Assembly: GCF_001889605.1 (NCBI RefSeq)
Contig: NZ_CP018171.1
Span: 2,874,501-2,938,500, forward strand
Source: Aquibium oceanicum
GTDB taxonomy: Bacteria; Pseudomonadota; Alphaproteobacteria; Rhizobiales; Rhizobiaceae
Length of the DNA stretch: 64,000 bases
Reading direction: 5' to 3'
The notes below the pieces were generated by a model. It saw nothing but the letters and a program-made list of their open reading frames with translations, ran no database searches and was not told where the DNA came from. A program made the position numbers and the translations under genes. Positions 20,689-30,645 of this stretch are shown piece after piece (positions within the stretch are counted from its first letter, which is position 1; every line of letters starts with the position of its first letter).

Positions 20689-21129
20689 ATGCGCTATCTG
20701 CACACCATGGTCCGCGTCGCCGACGTCGAGGCTTCGCTGGACTTCTATTGCACCAAGCTCGGGCTCGAGGAGATGCGCCGCATCGATAACGAGAAGGGTC
20801 GGTTCACGCTGATTTTCCTCGCCGCGCCGAAGGACAAGGCGACCTCGGCATCGTCTCGGGCGCCGGAACTCGAACTGACCCACAACTGGGACCCGGAAGA
20901 GTACAAGGGCGGGCGCAATTTCGGCCACCTCGCCTACAAGGTCGACGACATCTACGAGACCTGTCAGCGGCTGATGGACATGGGCGTGACCATCAACCGG
21001 CCGCCGCGCGACGGCTACATGGCCTTCGTGAAGTCGCCGGACGGCATCTCCATCGAGCTTCTTCAGGAAGGCGAGGCGCTGGCGCCCAAGGAGCCGTGGG
21101 CGTCGATGGAAAACACCGGCAGCTGGTAG
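20689..21129 (+). CDS. gloA: Lactoylglutathione lyase (glyoxalase I)
   Basis: This 146-aa enzyme converts the methylglyoxal-glutathione hemithioacetal to S-lactoylglutathione. The metal ligands expected for bacterial GloA are present: H5 (RYLHTM), E62 (ELELTHN), H80 (FGHLAY) and E123 (SIELLQ). ATG 20689 follows AGGAAAGAACGAC. The similar length to E. coli GloA plus a short C-terminal tail is usual in alphaproteobacteria. It lies 115 bp upstream of pccB on the same strand. Confidence 0.94.
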   Translation: MRYLHTMVRVADVEASLDFYCTKLGLEEMRRIDNEKGRFTLIFLAAPKDKATSASSRAPELELTHNWDPEEYKGGRNFGHLAYKVDDIYETCQRLMDMGVTINRPPRDGYMAFVKSPDGISIELLQEGEALAPKEPWASMENTGSW

Positions 21130-21244
21130 CGGTCTCTTCGGTCGCCGGGTCGCGGGCGCAGCACACCCGCGTTGCGCTTGCACTCCTTTTGCGCCGTGCT
21201 AACACGGTCGCCGACGCAATAATTGGTTTTGGGGGGCCACGCTC

Positions 21245-22777
<1,533 letters not shown>

Positions 22778-22976
22778 GGTGCCTAGTCATTTTCAACGCC
22801 TGCATTGCGTCCGCCGCGGTGAACACGGGAAGACAAGACACCTGGGCGTTCTCGCGTAGAGTCTGTTCGCGGATTTCGTACAGGTGGTATCCGCGGTACG
22901 CGCGTCGACTTGTGCCCGGCCGGCAAAGCGATCACAGTTCTCCCAACGAGATATCCGAAAATCACGGGAGAGCACG

Positions 22977-23873
22977 ATGAGGAAGTGGAGCATGGCCGTC
23001 GCGGTTGCGGCAGCGATCGGGTCTGCGCAGGGTGCGGCGGCGGCCGACGTCAAGGTGATCAACGAAAAGGCGGCGTTTCCCGAGGGGCCGGCCTTCATCG
23101 ACGGAAAGCTGCATTACGTCGAGTATGGAGGCAACACGATCCTGGTCTGGGACGGCCAGACGAACAAGGAGCTATGGAAGAGCGAGGGCTGCGGGCCGTC
23201 CGCGGTCTTGCCGCTCGGCGACGGCGACCTGATCGTGACCTGCTACGACAATGGCACCATCGCCCGCGTATCGCGCGGCGGCGAGACGATAGCCAGCTAC
23301 GACAAGGACGAAGCCGGGGACGCGCTGCTGGGCCCCAACGATCTCACTTCGGACGGCAAGGACGGCGCCTGGTTTACGGCGTCCGGACCTTGGGAATCCG
23401 GGCCGATCGTGGGCAAGGTCTACCACCTGTCTGCCGACGGGACGATCCGCATGTCGGCGGATGATCTGCACTACGCCAACGGCATCGCCCTGTCGGCGGA
23501 CGGCAAGCGCCTTTATGTCAACGAATCGGAGGCCGGCCGTGTCATCTCCTTCGCGGTCGGCGAAGACGGATCCCTGTCGGACCGCCGCCTCTTCGTGCGC
23601 GTCGGTGCGGTCGACGAGGCGTCTGGTGCCGGAGCCTACCCGGATGGCATCAAGATCGGGCCGGACGGCAATTTCTGGATTGGCCAGTATTCGAGCGGCC
23701 GCGTTGTCGTGGTGGATGCCGAGGGTGCCTTTGTGAAAGCCGTTGAGGTCCCATCGCCGACGGCGCCGAACCTCGCTTTCGCACCGGACGGGAAGTCGAT
23801 CTTCGTCATGTCCGTCGACGATACCTCGAATGCGCCTTACTGGGGCAAGGTCTACGAGGTGCCGTTGGAATAG
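22977..23873 (+). CDS. Exported SMP-30/gluconolactonase-like beta-propeller protein
   Basis: This 298-aa protein has a signal peptide (MRKWSMAVAVAAAIGSAQGAAAA) and the SMP-30/gluconolactonase/LRE fold. Propeller motifs include EGPAFIDGKLHYVE, GPNDLTSDGKDGAWFT, YANGIALSADGKRLYVNE and YPDGIKIGPDGNFWIG. The metal-site residues expected for the family (an early E, the N of GPND, the N of YANG, the D of YPDG) are all there. It probably hydrolyses a lactone in the periplasm. The start follows GGGAG. No sugar pathway gene is adjacent. Confidence 0.85.
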   Translation: MRKWSMAVAVAAAIGSAQGAAAADVKVINEKAAFPEGPAFIDGKLHYVEYGGNTILVWDGQTNKELWKSEGCGPSAVLPLGDGDLIVTCYDNGTIARVSRGGETIASYDKDEAGDALLGPNDLTSDGKDGAWFTASGPWESGPIVGKVYHLSADGTIRMSADDLHYANGIALSADGKRLYVNESEAGRVISFAVGEDGSLSDRRLFVRVGAVDEASGAGAYPDGIKIGPDGNFWIGQYSSGRVVVVDAEGAFVKAVEVPSPTAPNLAFAPDGKSIFVMSVDDTSNAPYWGKVYEVPLE

Positions 23874-23936
23874 CGGATCGCACGCGGATTCCGGCGGCGG
23901 CCCTCCCGAAGCCCCGCCAATTCGGGTCTTTGGCGC

Positions 23937-23964
23937 CGCGTCTGTGAGCCGCAACACAGACGCG
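23937..23964 (+). terminator. Strong stem-loop, possible terminator after the SMP-30-like gene
   Basis: CGCGTCTGTG and CACAGACGCG make a perfect 10-bp stem with the 8-base loop AGCCGCAA, 64 bp after the stop codon of the SMP-30-like gene. A CTTTTCC follows about 10 bp further on. It separates that gene from the Gmad2/LysM gene at 24038. Confidence 0.5.
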
Positions 23965-24037
23965 CGAGCTCTCCTCGGCTTTTCCTGACCGGGTGTCCTT
24001 CGGAGGCACCCATCGCGTCGGAGCGGAGATTTGCGCC

Positions 24038-24529
24038 ATGACCAACATTATCCAGCAGCCACAGCCGTTCGATCTCGTCGGCGATCCGGTTTTGATCGCC
24101 GGCATCGGACAGGGTTTCGAAGCCACACTCAACTGGCGTGTCCACGAGGGGCATGACGAGCGGACCGGCTTCTTCAACGTCGGCGGCGGCACGGGCGAGC
24201 ACGGTCAGTTCCAGGTGCAGGCGGCGATCGGCGACGCCGCCTTCCAGCTCGACAGGCTATTCGTGGAAGTGTTCGAAGAGAGCGCGCAGGACGGGTCGGA
24301 GATCAACAAGGTGATCGTTCCGGTGATCTACGGGCCGCGCATCGTGCCGGGCTACATCGGTTACCGCATACACGTCGTGAAAGCCGGCGACACGCTGTCG
24401 AAGATCGCGCGGGACACTTATGGCGACGCCGGGCAGTTTTCCCGCATCGCGCGAGCCAATCCGCAATTGATCAGCGACCCGAACCAGATCTTCGTCGGCC
24501 AGGTGCTGAAGGTGCCGATCGGCGCGTGA
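24038..24529 (+). CDS. Gmad2 immunoglobulin-like domain + LysM protein
   Basis: This 163-aa protein has an N-terminal beta-rich Gmad2-like domain (DLVGDPVLIAGIGQGFEATLNWRVHEG..., residues about 10-95) and a C-terminal LysM domain (YRIHVVKAGDTLSKIARDTYGDAGQFSRIARAN..., about 112-160). No classical signal peptide is visible, so the route to the envelope is unclear. LysM should bind peptidoglycan. The ATG at 24038 follows GGAG. Its neighbours give no functional link. It converges with the amidase gene. Confidence 0.8.
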   Translation: MTNIIQQPQPFDLVGDPVLIAGIGQGFEATLNWRVHEGHDERTGFFNVGGGTGEHGQFQVQAAIGDAAFQLDRLFVEVFEESAQDGSEINKVIVPVIYGPRIVPGYIGYRIHVVKAGDTLSKIARDTYGDAGQFSRIARANPQLISDPNQIFVGQVLKVPIGA

Positions 24530-24548
24530 AGCGTGGCGCGAGAAGCAG

Positions 24549-26006
24549 TTATCGGACGCCGTAGGGCGTAACCTCCTCGTAGGCGGCGGCAAGGGTCAGG
24601 ACGGCCAAATCGCCGCGCGGGCGGCCGATGAGTTGCATGCCCATGGGGCGGCCGGTGTCGTCGAAGCCGACCGGTACGTTGACGGCGGGACAACCGGCCA
24701 TGGTGGCGAGCGCACAGACTTCCATCCAGCGGTGGTAACTGTCCATCTTCCGGCCGGCGATCTCGGCGGGCCAGTGGCGGTCGATCGGAAACGGGAAGAC
24801 CTGCGCGGTCGGCACGGCGAGGAAATCGAAGCGGTCGAACAGGCCGACGACGTGGCGGAACCAGGCGGTGCGCACGGCGGAGGCGGCATGGATCTTTGCC
24901 GCCAGCAGGTCGAGACCGCCCTCGACTTCAAAGATCGCTTCCGGCTTCAGCATGTGCCGGCGGTCGGGATCGTCGTAGTGGACCTTCAGCGCGCTTCCGG
25001 AGGTGAAGTGGCGCAAGGTCACGAAGGCCTGCCAGAGCGATTCGAAGTCGAAAGCCGGGACGAACGGCTCGACGGTCGCGCCCGCACCTTCAAGGGTCTT
25101 CAGAGCTGCGGAGCACAGGTCGAGTATCCCGAGCTCCATGGCAAGGTGCCCGCCGAGATCGCCGAGCCAGGCAATGCGGACGCCTTCCGCCTCAGGCCTC
25201 AGGGCATCGAGAAAATCGGTGTCACCGTCTAGCGAGAGCGGCGAACGGACGTCGTACCCGCTCTGGACCTCGAGCAGCAGCGCCATGTCGCGGACGCTGC
25301 GCCCCATGGGGCCCTCGACGCCCATCTGTGTGACGAAGGCCTCGGGCTGCGGGCCGGCGGCCACCCTGCCCTGCGAGGGGCGAAACCCGTACACATTGTT
25401 GTAGGCAGCGGGGTTGCGCAGGGAGCCGCCCATGTCGCTGCCGTCGGCCACCGGCAGCATGTGGAGCGCCAGCGCCACCGCCGCGCCGCCGCTGGAGCCG
25501 CCCGCGCTCAGGCCATGGTCGAAGGCGTTCAGCGTCGGGCCGAACACGGGGTTGTAGGTGTTGGAGCCGAGGCCGAATTCCGGCACGTTGGTCTTGCCGA
25601 TGATGATGGCGCCGGCGGAACGAAGCCGCTCGACGAAAAAGTCGTCCACGTCCGGCACGTTGTTGGCGAAGATCGGAGAGCCGAAAGTGGTGCGCAGGCC
25701 CTTCGTCTGTGCCAGGTCCTTGACCGCCATCGGTACGCCAAAGAGCAGGCCCTTCCCCTCACCTCCCGCAAGCCGCCGGTCGGCGTCGTCCGCCTCCCGC
25801 AGGAGTTCCTCGCGGTCGCGCAGCGACACGATGGCATTGACGTGGGAATTGACCTTATCGATGCGGGAGAGCACCGATTTCACGACCTCGGCGACCGAGT
25901 AGGTGCGGTCGCGGATCGCCTCGGCCAGATCGGCCGCGCCGAGACGGCCGATGTCGTCGGGCGGGGAGAAGCGCCCGTTGCCGGGCGTCGGCATGGTGTT
26001 GGTCAA
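24549..26006 (-). CDS. Amidase (amidase signature family)
   Basis: This 485-aa enzyme has the Ser-cisSer-Lys triad of the amidase signature family: K96 (AVKDLAQ), S171 within GGSSGG and the nucleophile S195 (DMGGSLRNPA). Length is typical. It probably hydrolyses a small amide or aryl amide. GatA is unlikely because GatB and GatC are absent and the sequence is closer to stand-alone amidases. It is followed on the same strand by nothing closer than the converging LysM gene, and preceded by an aldo/keto reductase 32 bp away that may be cotranscribed. Confidence 0.9.
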   Translation of the reverse strand: MTNTMPTPGNGRFSPPDDIGRLGAADLAEAIRDRTYSVAEVVKSVLSRIDKVNSHVNAIVSLRDREELLREADDADRRLAGGEGKGLLFGVPMAVKDLAQTKGLRTTFGSPIFANNVPDVDDFFVERLRSAGAIIIGKTNVPEFGLGSNTYNPVFGPTLNAFDHGLSAGGSSGGAAVALALHMLPVADGSDMGGSLRNPAAYNNVYGFRPSQGRVAAGPQPEAFVTQMGVEGPMGRSVRDMALLLEVQSGYDVRSPLSLDGDTDFLDALRPEAEGVRIAWLGDLGGHLAMELGILDLCSAALKTLEGAGATVEPFVPAFDFESLWQAFVTLRHFTSGSALKVHYDDPDRRHMLKPEAIFEVEGGLDLLAAKIHAASAVRTAWFRHVVGLFDRFDFLAVPTAQVFPFPIDRHWPAEIAGRKMDSYHRWMEVCALATMAGCPAVNVPVGFDDTGRPMGMQLIGRPRGDLAVLTLAAAYEEVTPYGVR

Positions 26007-26037
26007 CGCTGAAAACCCTCCCCTTGCGCCGGACGGC

Positions 26038-27090
26038 TCAGGGGCAGGGATTTCCGACCCGCTGGTGAATGTCGTCCACGGCCTTCTGCATCTCCTCCGT
26101 CCACTTTACGTCCGCCGAGTCAAGCGCCAGAGCGAGCTGATCGAGGTTTGTGGCGCCCACGATGTTGGAGGTCATGAAGGGACGCTGGGTGACGAAGGCG
26201 TTGGCGAAGAGTGCCGGCTCCAGTCCGAAGGACCGGGCGAGATCGCTGTAGGCGCGGTGCGCATCGAGGGCGTGGGGTTTCTCGTAGCGCTGCAGGCGGT
26301 CGAAGAGCTGCTTGCGCGAGCCCTTCGGCAGCGCTCCGTTGTCGTATTTGCCCGAGAGGTAGCCCTGCGCCAGCGGCGAGTAAGCGAGCAGGCTCACGGT
26401 CTCGCGCCGGCAGACCTCCGCGAGGTTCACCTCGAAGGTGCGATTGACCAGGCTGTAGGCGTTCTGGAGCGAGGCCGGACGCGGTCCGACGCCATTGTCG
26501 CTTTCGGCGAGATAGCGCATGACGCCCCAGGAACTCTCGTTGGACAGTCCGTAGTGCCTGATCTTGCCCTGCTTCACCAGTTCGTCGAAGACGGCAAGCG
26601 TTTCGGCGATGGGGGTCTCGTCCGCGAGGACGGTATCGGCCTCTTTGCCGACACGCGTCGGATTGGCGCCCCAGGGGACCGGCCGGTCGGGAAAATGGAT
26701 CTGGTAAAGGTCGAGATAGTCGGTCTGGAGCTTGGCGAGAGACTTCTCTACGGCGTCGAAAATGTCGGCACGCACCAGCTTGGAGGGACGGCCGCCGCGG
26801 AACCATTCGTTGTCGGTGCGGCCCACCACCTTCGAAGCGAGCACGACGCGATCGCGGCCGCCGTTCTTCGTGAACCAGTTGCCGATGATGGTCTCGGTGC
26901 GTCCCTGCGTCTCGGGCTTGGGCGGAATGGGGTAGAGCTCGGCGGTGTCGATGAAATTGACGCCGCGGTCGAGTGCCATGGCGATCTGGGCATGCGCCTC
27001 GGCCTCATCGTTCTGCTCCCCCCATGTCATGCTTCCCAGACAGATGGCGGACACGGAAAGGCCGGTGCGGCCGAGCGGGCGCTTGTGCAA
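26038..27090 (-). CDS. Aldo/keto reductase (Tas-like)
   Basis: This 350-aa NADPH-dependent oxidoreductase has the catalytic tetrad D48, Y53, K87 and H132 (FIDTAELY, LASKVVG, YQIHFPD). The N-terminus MHKRPLGRTGLSVSAICLGSMTWG and the NEWFRGGRPSKLV region resemble E. coli Tas. A C-terminal NADP-binding region (SNIVGATNLDQL) is present. It lies 32 bp upstream of the amidase in the same direction. The physiological substrate is unknown. Confidence 0.92.
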   Translation of the reverse strand: MHKRPLGRTGLSVSAICLGSMTWGEQNDEAEAHAQIAMALDRGVNFIDTAELYPIPPKPETQGRTETIIGNWFTKNGGRDRVVLASKVVGRTDNEWFRGGRPSKLVRADIFDAVEKSLAKLQTDYLDLYQIHFPDRPVPWGANPTRVGKEADTVLADETPIAETLAVFDELVKQGKIRHYGLSNESSWGVMRYLAESDNGVGPRPASLQNAYSLVNRTFEVNLAEVCRRETVSLLAYSPLAQGYLSGKYDNGALPKGSRKQLFDRLQRYEKPHALDAHRAYSDLARSFGLEPALFANAFVTQRPFMTSNIVGATNLDQLALALDSADVKWTEEMQKAVDDIHQRVGNPCP

Positions 27091-27238
27091 AGTTGGAACT
27101 CCGTCAGGATATCGGTTGGCGCAGAGAATTCGCGCGGAAGCCCCTTATAGCCAACCCGGCGCTGAGCTCAAACGCGCAATGGCAGAACCTTGCGTCGCCC
27201 GCTTGCGGCTTCGTCCATTGGTCGGGAAGGATTTTCGA

Positions 27239-27700
27239 TCAGCGGCGGCCGGCGAGGCGGCGCTTTTCCTGGTCGATCAGCATGTTGGCGATCTGCATGC
27301 GGATCGCGGCACGCTCCCGCAGCCGCGGTTCGGCGCGGTCGGGGTGGTTGGCCATGGCGAATTCGCGCCGGATGCGGTCCATGTCGCGCGGCCAGCGTGC
27401 GGTCGCCATGCGCAGTTCCGCGGCGATAGCCTCCGGCTCGATGGAGGGCAGCGGAGGCTCGGTGGGCTCGGGGGTTTCCATGCCCGGGGTATCCCGCACG
27501 GTTTCCCGATCCTCGTTTTCGCGATAGACGCTCTCGACGAAATCGCTCGGCATGCTCGCCCAAAGCTCCTCTACCGCATCTTTCGGCGCGACGTAGCCGA
27601 ACGGTACCGCGGGACGGCCGGAACCTTCCTTCTCGCGCTCCGATCTGTCGAGGAGCTCGTCGAGCAGCGATGTGAATTCACTCGTCGTAAACGCGGCCAT
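27239..27700 (-). CDS. Hypothetical protein with a J-domain-like HPD motif
   Basis: This 153-aa soluble protein does not match a family I can name. The C-terminal part (residues about 105-150) looks like helices II and III of a J-domain: RIRREFAMANHPDRAEPRL, with H119-P120-D121, then a basic helix RERAAIRMQIANMLIDQEK. Helix I and a G/F region are not obvious. The middle is a proline/glutamate-rich linker (ETPEPTEPPLPSIEPE). The ATG at 27700 follows GGAGG; an in-frame TTG two codons upstream is less likely. No dnaK or dnaJ lies nearby. Confidence 0.75.
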   Translation of the reverse strand: MAAFTTSEFTSLLDELLDRSEREKEGSGRPAVPFGYVAPKDAVEELWASMPSDFVESVYRENEDRETVRDTPGMETPEPTEPPLPSIEPEAIAAELRMATARWPRDMDRIRREFAMANHPDRAEPRLRERAAIRMQIANMLIDQEKRRLAGRR

Positions 27701-27824
27701 CGTCAAACCTCCGCCATTACAACGCGGGTGGATGAAAACTGCTCCGAACTCTATGCGAAATCACTTAATTTTCCGGTGATCGTAAGGATCGAATTCGAGA
27801 CATCAGCATCGAAGACGAAGGGTT

Positions 27825-27864
27825 GGCTCGAAACGAGCCGGCAGCACGCATGGCAGCCATGCGT
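27825..27864. promoter_or_regulatory. Two palindromes upstream of the DUF1127-like gene
   Basis: GGCTCG-AAA-CGAGCC lies at 27825-27839. A 19-bp perfect palindrome, ACGCATGGC-A-GCCATGCGT, lies at 27846-27864. TTGCAGTGCAC follows directly. All sit in the 241-bp gap between the divergent HPD-protein and DUF1127-like genes. The larger palindrome has the size and symmetry of a dimeric-repressor operator, but I cannot name the regulator. Confidence 0.5.
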
Positions 27865-27941
27865 TATGTTGCAGTGCACAAAAGCGTCACGAATCACCAT
27901 TATGTAGTTCTGCGGGAGGAGAGCCGAACAGGAGTTTTTCC

Positions 27942-28106
27942 ATGGGTTTCCTTACCGAACTTTTTTCCCGCCCGCGGCCAGCCGAGGAGCAGCGCTATCG
28001 CAGCGCCATGGTCCTGCTCAACGGCATGAGCAATGCCGAGCGCGCGGACATCGGCATCAAGCCGGCGGATTTTCCGCGGATCGCACGGCGGATGGCGTCG
28101 CGCTGA
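27942..28106 (+). CDS. Small DUF1127-like protein
   Basis: This 54-aa protein (MGFLTELFSRPRPAEEQRY...) has a C-terminal LNGMSNAERADIGIKPADFPRIAR that matches the DUF1127 pattern L-x-x-L-x-D-x-E-L-x-D-I-G-L-x-R-x-D-I. Two purine-rich sites (GGGAGGAGAG and AGGAG) precede the ATG. DUF1127 proteins in alphaproteobacteria affect RNA turnover and nutrient responses, so a regulatory role is possible. The palindromic upstream region suggests controlled expression. It was too short for standard gene length cut-offs, but its codon use and ribosome site support it. Confidence 0.7.
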   Translation: MGFLTELFSRPRPAEEQRYRSAMVLLNGMSNAERADIGIKPADFPRIARRMASR

Positions 28107-28227
28107 GCCAACCGAGCGGGGCGACACGATCCGCGCGGGAGACCGCTTTCCGGCGCTTGAACGTCGGGGGCTTCACAGACGCGCCGCAAACCCGGCATAG
28201 GCTGGGACCTTCAAACGGAGGTCCGCC

Positions 28228-29280
28228 ATGTCGATTCGCTCTCTCGCATTGCTTGCGCTTGGCGCATCTATCCTTCATGCACCGGCCGCTCTGGGACAGG
28301 ACCTCCCCTACCAGGACGACCGGTCGGACGCCGAGGCGCTGATCGAATCCTACTACAACGCCGTCAACAGGCGGGAATTTGCCCGCGCCTGGGACTACTA
28401 CGGCGAGAAGAAACCCGCCGCCGATTTCGACGCGTTCTCCGATGGTTATGTCGAGACCGAGCGGGTCGAACTCGTCACTGGCCCCGTCGGCGAGGAAGGA
28501 GCGGCCGGCAGCCGGTTCTTCAACGTGCCCATCGCGATCCGCGCCACCAACACGGACGGCAGCGAACAGGTGTTTTCCGGCTGCTACACGGCGAGGCTCG
28601 CCAGCCCCCAGATCCAGGGGGTCCCGTTCCAGCCCCTGCACATTTCCGACTGGTCGTTCTCCAAAGCGCAGGAACCGCTGGAGGACGCCGTGCCGGCGCA
28701 GTGCGGCGACGCGCCCGTGCCCTCGGAGCAGAAGGTGCTTCTGCGCCGGGCGAAAGAACTCTTCGAGACCGCCTATTCCGACATCTGCGGCTGGGGCGCC
28801 GGTGGCGACGCGTCGCAGAAGGAGCCCGAAGTCCACACGATCAGCTACCACGCGACCTATGACGGACCCGAGGAGCCGGCGCGGCAGGCGCATCTCTTTC
28901 GCTTCTTCTGCGGCATGGGCGCCTACAACGAGAGCCACGTCTATTACATCTCGACCGAGCTCGACGGACTGCGCCAGCTGCAGTTCGCCGAACCGGACTT
29001 GCAGATCCGCCGCGAGAACGACGACGATTCCGAAAGTCCCGTCGAAGACGTTCGGATCGTCGGCTACACGGTGGAGGACCAGCTGGTGAACTCGTTCTAT
29101 TCGCCCGAGGAGCACACGATCTCGTCGCACTCGAAGTGGCGCGGCGTGGGCGATGCCTCATCCTCGGGCCTGTGGCTCTTCCGCGACGGCAGCTTCACGC
29201 TGGTGCGCTACGAGGTCGACGCCACCTATGACGGCGAGATCAATCCGCAGACGGTGCTGGACTACTACACCGCGCCCTGA
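28228..29280 (+). CDS. Exported protein, DUF1176-like
   Basis: This 350-aa protein has a signal peptide (MSIRSLALLALGASILHAPAALG). The N-terminal part (DAEALIESYYNAVNRREFARAWDYY) resembles the SnoaL/NTF2-like start of a transport-factor fold. The C-terminal part (LWLFRDGSFTLVRYEVDATYDGE) resembles DUF1176. Four cysteines are spaced so that two disulfides could form. I cannot assign a role. It is alone on the plus strand and converges with the DUF1330 gene. Confidence 0.8.
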   Translation: MSIRSLALLALGASILHAPAALGQDLPYQDDRSDAEALIESYYNAVNRREFARAWDYYGEKKPAADFDAFSDGYVETERVELVTGPVGEEGAAGSRFFNVPIAIRATNTDGSEQVFSGCYTARLASPQIQGVPFQPLHISDWSFSKAQEPLEDAVPAQCGDAPVPSEQKVLLRRAKELFETAYSDICGWGAGGDASQKEPEVHTISYHATYDGPEEPARQAHLFRFFCGMGAYNESHVYYISTELDGLRQLQFAEPDLQIRRENDDDSESPVEDVRIVGYTVEDQLVNSFYSPEEHTISSHSKWRGVGDASSSGLWLFRDGSFTLVRYEVDATYDGEINPQTVLDYYTAP

Positions 29281-29286
29281 GGACGT

Positions 29287-29706
29287 CTATTCGCCGAACC
29301 CGGCGCCGACCTTCTTCGGCGCGAGGCGAATGAGGCGCGAATCCAGAACGGCGGCCTGGCGGTGAACCACCGCCTTCTGGTACTCGGGATCCTTGACCAT
29401 CTCGACGAAGGCGGCGCCCGACGGGTATTCGGCGATGAAGCAGTGGTCCCAACTCTCCTCCTGTGGACCGATCAGCATCAGCCGGAAGTCGCCAACCCAA
29501 GCGATACGGCCGCCGACGCGACGAAAGACCGGGCCGCTCTCGCGACCATAAGCGGCATAAGCCTCCGCGCCGGTCGCCTTGCGCGCGTCCGGATACGCAG
29601 CCGCGTCGCGCAGACGAACCAGGTTGAGCATATGGATCGGACCTTCCTCCGCGAGCCCGCGGAACTCGCCGAACTTTTCGCGCGTGGGGTCGATGTAGCC
29701 GGTCAT
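29287..29706 (-). CDS. DUF1330 family protein
   Basis: This 139-aa ferredoxin-like (dimeric alpha-beta barrel) protein has PIHMLNLVRLRDAAAYPD, YAAYGRESGPVFRRVGGRIAWVG and the late DPEYQKAVVHRQAAVLDSRLIRL, which fit DUF1330. Related folds include small heme- or substrate-binding monooxygenases, but no catalytic residues are established. It lies 28 bp downstream of an exported hydrolase on the same strand. Confidence 0.88.
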   Translation of the reverse strand: MTGYIDPTREKFGEFRGLAEEGPIHMLNLVRLRDAAAYPDARKATGAEAYAAYGRESGPVFRRVGGRIAWVGDFRLMLIGPQEESWDHCFIAEYPSGAAFVEMVKDPEYQKAVVHRQAAVLDSRLIRLAPKKVGAGFGE

Positions 29707-29734
29707 ATTGCGTCTTTCTTCGAGGTGATCCGGT

Positions 29735-30607
29735 TCAGCGGACCGACAGCATCCAGTTCAGCGTCTCGCGCCAGTCGGTCATGCGGATCGGGGTGCCATG
29801 CGTGCCGGTCTCGAAGCGGACCATGCGCACGGGATAGTTCGGCGCGGCGGCGAGGACGGAGCGAAAGAAGGCCTCCTGGCTCGCCACGGGGAACACGGTG
29901 TCGCGGCTCCCCTGCCCCAGGAACAGCGGGACGCGCGCCTTGAAGGCGGCGCTCTTCACGAAGCCGTCGTTCCACATCGAGCCGAGCAGAAGCAGGCCGC
30001 CGAGGCGCGGGACGATGCTGGGGTCGTCGGCCAGCCGATAGCAGAGCGCGCCGCCCATCGATCCGCAGGCGACGAAGACCGGCGCACCGGGCGAGCGTTC
30101 CGCATAGTGGCCGATTAGTGTCGCCACCGTGTCGACGCCGGCCTCGCCGAAATCGGGGAAATCCGGCGAGAGGTAGAGCCCGCCGTTTTCAGCCATCAAA
30201 TTCTTGATGCGGTTGAAATTGCCGCCAAAGGTGAAGTCGTCGACGCCCTGCTTGCGGCTGCCGCCCTGCCCGTGAAGGTAGACGGTAATGACTCTCGCGC
30301 CCGAGGTCTCGCCGACGGCCACATTGGGAATGCCGTCGAGCGACAGATCCTGCTGCTGGCGCCGCACGCCCAGCGCGACGTAGCGGCCATGGGCGCGGCG
30401 TTCGGGGATCTCGTCGCGCTGGTTGATGTCGCGCATCTCACGATAGTCCACCACCCGGTAGGCGCCGTTGTCGGAGGAGGACAGGAGGGCCGGATAGGCG
30501 AAAAGATCGTCCTTGAAGGACTTAAGCTGCAGGCTCGCCGCCGACGCGGCGATAGTAGCCATGAGGAGAGCGGCTGCCGTACAAAGGAAAGTCCGAGAAG
30601 ACATCAT
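29735..30607 (-). CDS. Exported alpha/beta hydrolase
   Basis: This 290-aa protein has a signal peptide (MMSSRTFLCTAAALLMATIAASAA). It has a hydrolase fold with VYLHGQGGSRKQG at the oxyanion position, the nucleophile elbow CGSMGG (S183) and a late histidine in ETGTHGTPIRM. The acid may be D235 or a neighbour in GQGSRDTVFPV. It resembles dienelactone-hydrolase or phospholipase/carboxylesterase types that act in the periplasm. It is probably cotranscribed with the DUF1330 gene. Confidence 0.82.
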   Translation of the reverse strand: MMSSRTFLCTAAALLMATIAASAASLQLKSFKDDLFAYPALLSSSDNGAYRVVDYREMRDINQRDEIPERRAHGRYVALGVRRQQQDLSLDGIPNVAVGETSGARVITVYLHGQGGSRKQGVDDFTFGGNFNRIKNLMAENGGLYLSPDFPDFGEAGVDTVATLIGHYAERSPGAPVFVACGSMGGALCYRLADDPSIVPRLGGLLLLGSMWNDGFVKSAAFKARVPLFLGQGSRDTVFPVASQEAFFRSVLAAAPNYPVRMVRFETGTHGTPIRMTDWRETLNWMLSVR

Positions 30608-30645
30608 CGCCGCTGAATAGACGCCGCGCGGCGGTCAAGGCAAGG

